In this document: in pieces, positions 56,704-64,000 of the stretch
Position numbering within the stretch: the first letter of the stretch is position 1
How the letters are laid out: the number at the start of each line of letters is the position of its first letter
Source: Pteria penguin
Lineage: Eukaryota; Mollusca; Bivalvia; Pterioida; Pteriidae
Length of the DNA stretch: 64,000 nt
Assembly (NCBI GenBank): GCA_035048485.1
Contig: CM068590.1
Coordinates: forward strand, 5,022,093 to 5,086,092
Reading direction: 5' to 3'
Made by a program: the position numbers and the translations under genes
Notes under the pieces: generated by a model
The model's database searches: none
What the model was told of the DNA's origin: nothing
Seen by the model: only the letters and a program-made list of their open reading frames with translations

Positions 56704-56880
56704 GTCGCCTCGTTTCATCGTGATAAATGTTCTTTGTGTAGAGGTGATCTGTGATTGAGTCGCCTCATTGAATCATGATACATGTTCTTTGTGTGTAGAG
56801 GTGATTTATGATTGAGTCACCTCATTGAATCGTGATGCATGTTCTCTGTGCATAGAGCTGATCAAGGAGATTACAAACAA
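56663..56880 (+). repeat. 57-bp tandem repeat of the DPH4 stop region
   Basis: Units start GTGATACATGTTCTCTGTGT at 56663, 56720, 56775 and 56832 (spacing 57, 55, 57) and include GTAGAGGTGATCTATGATTG and GAGTCGCCTC. The first unit is coding, for the zinc-finger end and stop; the others lie in the 3' UTR. Confidence 0.9.
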
Positions 56881-57483
56881 TGGCCTCAGCTTATTGTTAT
56901 TTATAATATTTGCACGTAATATTGGATTTTTCACTCCAGTATTCTCTCTTCTGTTTAATATGAAGGACCAGACATAGGTGATTCAATGGTTGTACTTGAA
57001 CCTCGGGCCTGTTGGTCACATACTAATCACTTACTGAGTAATGCCAGCTCTAGAACATACCTCTAGAATATATACTATCACAATCTGTATCTAAACTCCT
57101 GAAAATGGTTTCTTTTGGTGGTTTAATTTTGTGCCAAATCAGCAAAAATAGGTAAATATTTTTTAATTTGGGTAACAGGCTATGTAGGACTGTTGGCATG
57201 GAATATGTTTACCATGCACAAGGGTCATTAGATTTCTTTATCGCCATCAGACCCTACCTGTTACATTCTATTAATAGAATGTGAATCTACTCTCCCCCAA
57301 CCATAGTTTATATTTTAATTACTACAAGAGTGAGATGACAAACTTCAGTACCTACACTGTCTTGGTAACTGATTGCTTTTTGATATACATTCAGCTGCTT
57401 TCTTAGTTTTAATTCCTATGTATAAAAGTTGTTGTCATTAATATAGAGCAAAGAGGAAAAGTTTTAAGCTGAAAAATGTGCTA

Positions 57484-57489
57484 AATAAA
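57484..57489 (+). terminator. Polyadenylation signal AATAAA (DPH4 candidate)
   Basis: AATAAA in GCTAAATAAAACAATAC, about 780 bases after the DPH4 stop. Confidence 0.4.
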
Positions 57490-57534
57490 ACAATACACTA
57501 TTACATTAGCAAAATTTTTAATATCCATATTAAT

Positions 57535-57540
57535 TTTATT
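57535..57540 (-). terminator. Polyadenylation signal (GMPPA candidate)
   Basis: TTTATT on the plus strand (AATAAA on the minus), about 590 bases after the GMPPA stop and 45 bases from the DPH4 signal. The stretch 57545-58130 shows otherwise only GMPPA 3' UTR/intergenic DNA, with a short direct repeat (AAAACATAATAGAAAAAT and AAAACATAACGGAAAAAT). Confidence 0.35.
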
Positions 57541-58130
57541 ATGCATGATAATGTTAAATAATTTCCCACTAATGCATACATGACTGTTTCATACAACATC
57601 TCCAATTTCTTGCATACATATCTCATGATAAATAATACTAAATATCACAAAGACTGTGTAAAGGCTGCTATAAGTATGTGGAATGAAAATTCAGTCTTTG
57701 TGTAGTACAAACATGTAATTATATACAAATCAAGGAGTTTTGAATAAAACAAAACTGCAAAACATAATAGAAAAATTATTCCCAAAACAGAATTTAGGTG
57801 TAAATTTATGTTGGCATATAAATAATATTATGTAAGTCCAGGAATTTTGTACAAACAAAAAAATGCACAAAACATAACGGAAAAATCACTCTCAAAAACA
57901 GAATTCAGGTGTAAATTTATGTTGGCCCAAATATTCAAATAACTAAAATCACTGAATTTTGTATACTTCCTAATTTGTCACCACTAGGGACCAGTGGAAA
58001 AATTTCTCAAACACCTGGACTATATACTGTTTATGTTTCCACAGAAATCTTTCACCTAGCACTTCAGTTTTGATGGTATCCATGGCAACACAATATGGCC
58101 GTTTGATTAAAGCTTGTCCGACATCTTGAT

Positions 58131-58231
58131 TTATAATATGATCTGATTTTTATAGCTACCACTGAGCGATTTATCGGGTAAAACGATGGAATTCAGGATA
58201 ACAACTTCTGAAGGCACCTGTACATTGGAAC
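58131..58231 (-). CDS. GMPPA: GMPPA terminal exon
   Basis: Acceptor CATTGTAG; the frame ends in [20 protein letters not shown], then L and TAA. The C-terminal NQIIL is the family's invariant end. Confidence 0.92.
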
Positions 58232-61200
58232 CTACAATGACAAAATATAAAAAATAAATCGATCCAACATCAAATTATTCACTTGAGACTGAAAACTGAC
58301 TGAATCAACTGAGCTAAGGCTCATATTTTACATGATATATGGGGCTTCATGCCCAACAAACAACGTCTTGCCGAAATTTTTATTTTGACGTTAATGCTTG
58401 GACTGTTACATCACAATAGAATGATGCAACTTGAGCTGCAAAACATCCTTTGTCAGGCATTTAATGTGAGATGAAAATAATATGAAAAGGGTCTATTGTC
58501 ATAACATGATTCCGTTTTTATCAGAAGAAAATGACATTTCCATTTTCCAATTCTTTTCTAAAACTTCGGAGACGTTCTGACAGATGATTAGCTAAATGAA
58601 AGGATATTGATTAAAATGAAAAGACTTCAAATTTGGAAGTTCCAGTGGCGATAAAATTACATGATTTCAAAGACTTCTTTGAAATCACAAATGATTTCCA
58701 TATTTGTTATACAGCATGCTATGTTTTGTCGAAGGGACGGAGTCCTCGTGCTCAACCAACAATATGTTGCAGCAGCAATATAACTTATATTCCACCTGCA
58801 ATTTTCTGATTTTGTCCACTCAACATTTCTGTGGACAACACAGCAAAAGAAGACTCCCTTAGACTTGCATAATAACAAATATCTTAAATCAATAACTTTT
58901 TCCAGTTTTCACTCATAGTTTAGGTATATCGAAAAAAATCTAGGCAATTATCTCTCGTGAAACTTTTATGACTAGTTTCTAGCAATGATAATTGTATGTG
59001 CCTGGCTTAAAAAGCATATTCTACTCTTTCCATTTCTATGCATCAGATAATTGCTGTCACCATAATTTACGTGAAATAATCGTGGAGTGATGTAAAATAA
59101 TATTGAATAAATCTACTCTTTCCATCCCTGTAGTAATTTCAGCAGGTTGTTTTCTCTCTGACAGCGAAGTCGAATATAAACTTACCAATAACAGTGACGG
59201 AAGGGTTGAGTTTGCCATCATTAGTAAATGTAGATTTTATCTCTATTTTAGCAAAGGGTTTGTTAGGGTTTGGGTCATTGGGCGTTCCCTCCACTCGGGT
59301 CCATGCTCCAATGGTAGCATTCCATCCTATTACACTGTGTAATACGCAGCAATGGTTCTGCAAAAAAACCCCAAAACCAACGTGAAACATCAGATACGAA
59401 TAAAGATATTGCTGAGTTCCTATCACAATGCGCATATGGTGCACAAAATTAAAAGTTATATAGGTTCTATATTTATACAAGACTGTTCTTCCAATGAAAT
59501 TACCGAAATGTATAATTGCTTTTTAATCCCTATCTCTTCAAGATGAAATTATCATTATTCCGATGCTGTGAATGTATAATGTCATAACTGAAATTTTGCA
59601 ACTTTGAGTAGAAAGGAAAAACTTTTTTCGATTTTTAAAGTATTGATATAGAAATTTTACACTTTTGATTCTTTATCATACTGATGACCAAGAATAACCA
59701 TACATTTCTTATTCAATTAACTGTAGCTGATTTTATAGTAGCATATGACCTTTATCCTAATATCCAAGTTCTTACTTAAAAAAAAAAACAGGAAAAAATA
59801 TATGGAATAAAGGTCTTATCTACTAGATACAATTCTTAATAAAAAAGTGTGAACAGCATTTTGAAATGGGTGGTATCCACCACTTGCGACCTTTTATAGC
59901 ACCTTTTCCATGTTAACCTGATGCCACCTGAGGTCATTTGCATCTCCTAGACAAATTTCTATCAACTTCCCACGCCATGTTTAACTTACCTGTAATGTGG
60001 CTCCCTCCATGACAATGGTCTCCCTGACCCTGACACCTTCACCGATCACTGCATGCTTCCCTGTTGTTACTTTAGCCTCCCACACAGTGTTTAACTTACC
60101 TGTAACGTGGCTCCCTCCATGACAATGGTCTCCCTGACCCTGACACCTTCACCGATCACTGCATGCTTCCCTATCGTTACGTTAGGCCCCAGCTGCAAGA
60201 GACAATCGAATTAATCACCTATAAAAACTATGACAGGTCAGTGAATGGATTAGTTATTTAATAATACTAATATAAATAAAAGGGAAAGTGTGTTTACATA
60301 TGCTAAAGTACAACTCCTAATTACTAGTGCCAGTAATCCCGAAGAAACTTTGGTGGAGATTGGTTATGATAAATAAGTACTAGTAGGATAACCTAGCAAG
60401 ACGAAGTTTATTCCAGGAAAGTTTCATCAACTTTAATGTTTTGTCAAAATCAGCTATCTATGAGTGTATTCTGTATTAGAACCATCACAATCTAGAAACT
60501 ATATAAGTTGACAGAGAAATAAAAAATTTCGCAGCTATACTTTATTGGGGCATTTTGTAGACGTACAGCAATGTAAAGCTTGTATACAAGTAAATACAGC
60601 ATGTTATGATATCATTTACACACTGTTACCAGCAAAAGTAATCTGAACTTCTCTGCAAAGTTACTCAAGCCTAACACGGAGGCCAAACATGGCACCCAAA
60701 GCATGCAAATAAGTATGTCTCAGATCAGAGGTGCAAGTACTTGTTCATTATCTAGAACTAGGTTAATTCTGACTTCTTAACAAAGTCCTGCTGAAACTAG
60801 AACTGTCCTAATGGGTCAAATTCCCCCTGTGACAACAAAGATGAACCACAACTATTTTTGGACATCGATCTCCTTCCCTAATTCACATCAACATAATTTG
60901 GTTTTCCTTTGTTCAAAGACTTGTAACTCCTCTAATAAATTCTGGATAGCATCCTCCCTCATTCATATAAATCTTCACATTGTGAACTTTCAGTTTTTTT
61001 TTTTTTATTCTTCAGATCAGGTCAGTTAGAAGGACCTTTCCCCAAGTAAAGAAATTTCATTGATTTTTCCCAAAATTTGAATTTTTCCCAAACTTTGATC
61101 ATTCAGCATTAAGCAAATGGGATTATAAATTCCCAAATGAAAAGTTACAAGAACCTTGAAAGAGTTTAAAAAAAACCTCCTTTTCTTTATTCCAGGTTAC

Positions 61201-62565
61201 TTTACAATTCTTTAAATGGTTTCCAAGTAGGACTAACGGACCAATTGATGGACAGAATGATTACAGTATACCCCTCCCCCAAAAATTTATTGCAGAGGGT
61301 ATAAAGTTTACAGTCGGCATCCACAAGTTTTATTCCTCTTAGCATCCCAGGATGCATCAACTGTGAAATTTCCGTAGATATGACTTCTTTGTCCTACCTT
61401 CACGCATCCAAACTTTTTTATCTTACCGAGATGCTGGGTATATAACGACATCCTCTGCATCAAGTTCATCAACATGAACTAAAAATGAGTGTCCATAGCA
61501 CTGCATACTCTTATTTAAATAGGTAGTACTATTTCTGTGAAAAAAGTTCATTATATATAAACTGACCACAGCTGTAGGATGGACTTCTGCCGTTGGATGT
61601 ATGTAGACATCGCCCTCTATTGTTGGCTGGCCGTCCTTCGTCACCGCGAGCCGTTCAGGATGCGTGTTGTGGTAGATGGCGAGATAATGTCTGTTAGCAA
61701 AAATGGCTGCCCTGTCGAATAAAGGCGTCAAAGTGCAAAATAACGATGTAACCCAGATATCATTTCCCTCACTTAACATGTTTAGTATGAAATACAAAAG
61801 AAACTGGTACTATGCCACTGTGGTACAATGAATATTCAATGACTCCTGGACAACAGAGATGAAGTTCTGTATGACTAGTTGCACACCATATCAGGGTGGA
61901 CTAACACTTGTTTACAAAGTGTTACAGCCACACAACACAAGATCAGGGGAACAATAACACAGCATTAGACCTTGTCACATTTTAACTCATCTCTACTTAT
62001 CTGCTCCACTTATCCTGATGCTTTGCCACCAATATGAAGCATTCTATCGTAACATCACAATTAAACATTTAATGTCATAAAAAGATCCGCACACAACATA
62101 TTTTGACATTAATTAAGCCCCTTACAAAAGTGTCTAATTTGTAATTCTCTTATTTCTGGATCCTTTTATTTTTGAAGTTTATATTAATTGAAGTATACTG
62201 TTCCAAGTTATATATGTGGAGTGCAAAAATATTAAACAAGATAGACAGGCAACAGATATAATGACATGTTGCTAATTGTTATAAATATGCTTGCAATGTT
62301 ATCTTGATATACAGATATTAAGATGCCATATGACCTTGACCTTAAAAGTTCTATCTAGTGAGTAAATGGATATCTGAAATATGAATGTTACCTTGACTTT
62401 TGACTTTATGAGAGAATGCCTAGACTTTGAGCTTACCCTGACGATTTGACCTGACTCCAGAAGTTGTTGGAATGAAAGACGAACAATCTGCCCGATCCGG
62501 CGAGAGGAATGAAGATATCCTGCTCTATACGGATCACCTCCTTTGACGGAGTCAGTGGATCAAAG
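58131..62565 (-). CDS. GMPPA: GDP-mannose pyrophosphorylase alpha subunit, C-terminal half (partial)
   Basis: Five exons on the minus strand: 62437-62565, 61567-61711, 60100-60192, 59186-59357, 58131-58231. All phases agree and the joined part is about 212 residues; the nucleotidyltransferase half lies beyond the right edge. GMPPA is the catalytically poor partner that senses GDP-mannose and restrains GMPPB. Recognised blocks are [61 protein letters not shown] (hexapeptide repeats of the left-handed beta-helix), [28 protein letters not shown] and the terminal KNQIIL. DPH4 lies tail to tail with it. Confidence 0.92.
59045..59115 (+). mobile_element. SINE tail fragment in a GMPPA intron
   Basis: CTGTCACCATAATTTACGTG, then GTGGAGTGATGTAAAATAAT, matching the 3' end of the 7760-8030 SINE (GCCGTCACCATATACGTGAA). 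Confidence 0.6.
59186..59357 (-). CDS. GMPPA: GMPPA exon
   Basis: Acceptor TTTTTTTGCAG, donor TTATTG|GTAAGT. Encodes [20 protein letters not shown] and the TPNDPNPN loop. Confidence 0.92.
59990..60082 (-). pseudogene. Duplicated GMPPA exon, probably dead
   Basis: A tandem copy, 110 bp downstream in the gene, of the exon at 60100-60192 and its donor. The beta-helix coding part and the GTAAGT donor are almost identical, but the acceptor has become GGCTAAAGTAAC. Use of the AG in TAAAG or ACAACAG gives an immediate or early stop in the required phase. Confidence 0.8.
60100..60192 (-). CDS. GMPPA: GMPPA exon (functional copy of a duplicated exon)
   Basis: Acceptor TCTCTTGCAG, donor TTACAG|GTAAGT, 31 codons in phase 0. 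Confidence 0.9.
60195..61565. other. GMPPA intron, nothing further recognised
   Basis: AT-rich, with only short chance frames. Confidence 0.6.
61567..61711 (-). CDS. GMPPA: GMPPA exon
   Basis: Acceptor TTATTCGACAG, donor GCTGTG|GTCAGT, ends in phase 0. Encodes [20 protein letters not shown] and the start of the beta-helix. Confidence 0.88.
62437..62565 (-). CDS. GMPPA: GMPPA exon (first one in the window)
   Basis: Acceptor CTTTTTTACAG, donor TCAGG|GTAAGC. 42 codons; the preceding exon is outside the window. Confidence 0.88.
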
Positions 62566-62924
62566 CTGTAAAAAAGTTATTCACAATGATTATACAACTG
62601 CTTTATATATCTTAAGCACTGCCGATGACCTGGAGCCAGTTGTTCAAAACTTTAACCACTGGTATAGCTAACCTGTGGTTAATAAAGTTTGAGAGATAAT
62701 TAATTTTATATGTAAGATTTATGTATGAAAATTTCAATTACATTAGTTTCATTTGCTACAAATCATTACACTGGCTATGCATGACTTTGAATCTTTTCAT
62801 TTCAAAGATATAGTCAGATGAAATTTAACCACTGGTTTGCATAACCAGTGGTTAAAGTTTCGAACAATTTTGGTCCCTGGTTTCAATTTGAATTGAAAGA
62901 TGATTAATCATTTTCTGCCTCCTT

Positions 62925-63275
62925 CTCTGTGCTTTGAAGGGGACAGTATAAACCGAGGCCCAGTGTCACAGTAAAACCGAGGCCCAGTGTCAAGGTATGA
63001 ATCAAGGCCCAGTGTCACAGTATAAACTGAGGTCCAGTGTCCAGGTATAAACTGAGGTCCAGTGTCCCGGTATAAACCGAGATCCAGTCTCCTGGTATAA
63101 ACCCAAGCCCAATGTCATGTTATAAATTGAGGTCCAGTGTCCCAGTATAAACCAAGGTCCAGTGTCCCAGTATAAACCGAGGCCCAATGTCACGGTATGA
63201 ACTGAGGCCCAGTGTCTCAGTATGAACCAAGGCCCAGTGTCAGGTAATAAACCGAGGCCCAGTGACAGGGTATGC
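62925..63275. repeat. 22-25-bp minisatellite derived from a SINE segment
   Basis: About 14 units of GTATAAACCGAGGCCCAGTG with a TC(A/C)CG-type end. The first unit is preceded by GGGGACA. The unit equals the SINE body segment GAGACAGTTAAAACCGAGGC-CCCGTGTC at 7852-7880. The 114-codon minus-strand open frame across it is a by-product. Confidence 0.85.
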
Positions 63276-63289
63276 ATTGGTACATAAAA

Positions 63290-64000
63290 TTTTCTCTCTT
63301 CTTTAAGTGAGCCTGTCACATACAGGGTATTTCTTTTTAGTTTCATATTAAGAAATTTGAAATTTGACAGAAATACAAAGAATACTTAATGGTGCATTTG
63401 TTTATGACACCATGATTGTAACAATAATTTAGAATTTCCTAGATATCACACTGTTTTCTGAAACATGGATGAGTGGATTTTTTTTATAAAGACCACAATA
63501 CTGTATATCATGAATATTGAGTGATTTCGTTAAACAGATTTATTTTCCATTTGGGACGGTATCTGACATAAAACAATTAAGACATCATAAATTTCCTATA
63601 GAAACGTCATTTTTGAACCATCATTTCTCTTAGTTTTAGACTGGTTTCTATAGAATTTCATGACAATATAACAATATCTTTATGTCAGATAATGTCCCAA
63701 AATGGGAAGTAACTCTGTATAACAAAAAGTCCGAATTCGTCATAACATGGCCACTTATTTCAGTATGAAAATAAATGAGCCATACAGCATTAAGGGTGCA
63801 AAGATAAACATAGTCTAAGATAAGCAAATGTCTGAAACCATGCAATGTAACAGCCACCATACTGCCTAATATAACCCATGCCATCAAACAACGAGAAGTC
63901 TAGTAAAAAGCAATACAAACGTAGGAATGTGGAGTAACATTGGAGACACTACCTTCACCATATCAAAGTAAGTAGAGCTGTGGAATGGTGTCTGACTCCA
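63290..64000. other. GMPPA intron up to the window end
   Basis: No exon of GMPPA was recognised. The sequence at 63950-64000 does not match the expected upstream GMPPA segment. Confidence 0.5.

Noticed and set aside
63002..63346. 114-codon minus frame with GLGLY/GPWFI peptide repeats
   Set aside because: Lies wholly in the SINE-derived minisatellite within a GMPPA intron.

Overview
The window is nuclear DNA of a eukaryote, very probably a bivalve mollusc; the species is not resolved. The reasons are spliced genes with GT/AG introns, a Pif/BMSP-type shell-matrix gene, an intronless B-box/NHL gene beside a tandem paralog, AT-rich intergenic DNA, and a dense load of tRNA-derived SINEs, a Penelope-like element, foldback elements and minisatellites.

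Layout. 1-19.7 kb: two copies of a segmental duplication, each carrying an intronless B-box gene on the minus strand. The left gene is cut by the window edge with its start at 98; the right one is complete at 13339-14946. The upstream DNA of both copies is homologous for about 5-6 kb. Only the right copy carries a Penelope-like element (15.3-17.0 kb), inserted just upstream of the start codon. Between the paralogs lie 21-bp minisatellites, SINEs and a 2.5-kb array of a 57-bp repeat (10.57-13.02 kb). 19.7-28.4 kb: no gene recognised, with repeats and a possible CRE-bearing promoter near 24.3 kb. 28.5-40.8 kb: a nine-exon plus-strand gene whose joined reading frame of about 1169 residues encodes a signal peptide, a VWA domain, a roughly 600-residue Asn/Ser/Lys-rich segment in one exon, a peritrophin-like chitin-binding domain and a LamG-like domain. 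This is the architecture of nacre/shell-matrix Pif proteins. 41-44 kb: foldback element and SINEs. 44.6-52.3 kb: TMX2 on the minus strand, eight exons, the last one tentative. 56.2-56.7 kb: DPH4/DNAJC24 on the plus strand. 58.1-62.6 kb: the C-terminal half of GMPPA on the minus strand, convergent with DPH4 and continuing off the right edge.

The genes do not form one pathway: they concern shell matrix, ER thioredoxin-like chemistry, diphthamide synthesis and regulation of GDP-mannose synthesis. The most striking shared property is structural. In all four genes with recognised introns or a spliced 5' end, a short tandem duplication straddles an exon boundary: the acceptor of the VWA exon (143 bp), the terminal exon of the Pif-like gene (57 bp x4), the donor of TMX2 exon 3 (63 bp x6), the DPH4 stop codon (57 bp x4), and a whole GMPPA exon with its donor (110 bp x2). 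I found these by reading the sequence. Exon joins rest on splice consensus, phase agreement and family resemblance; no transcript data or database search was available.
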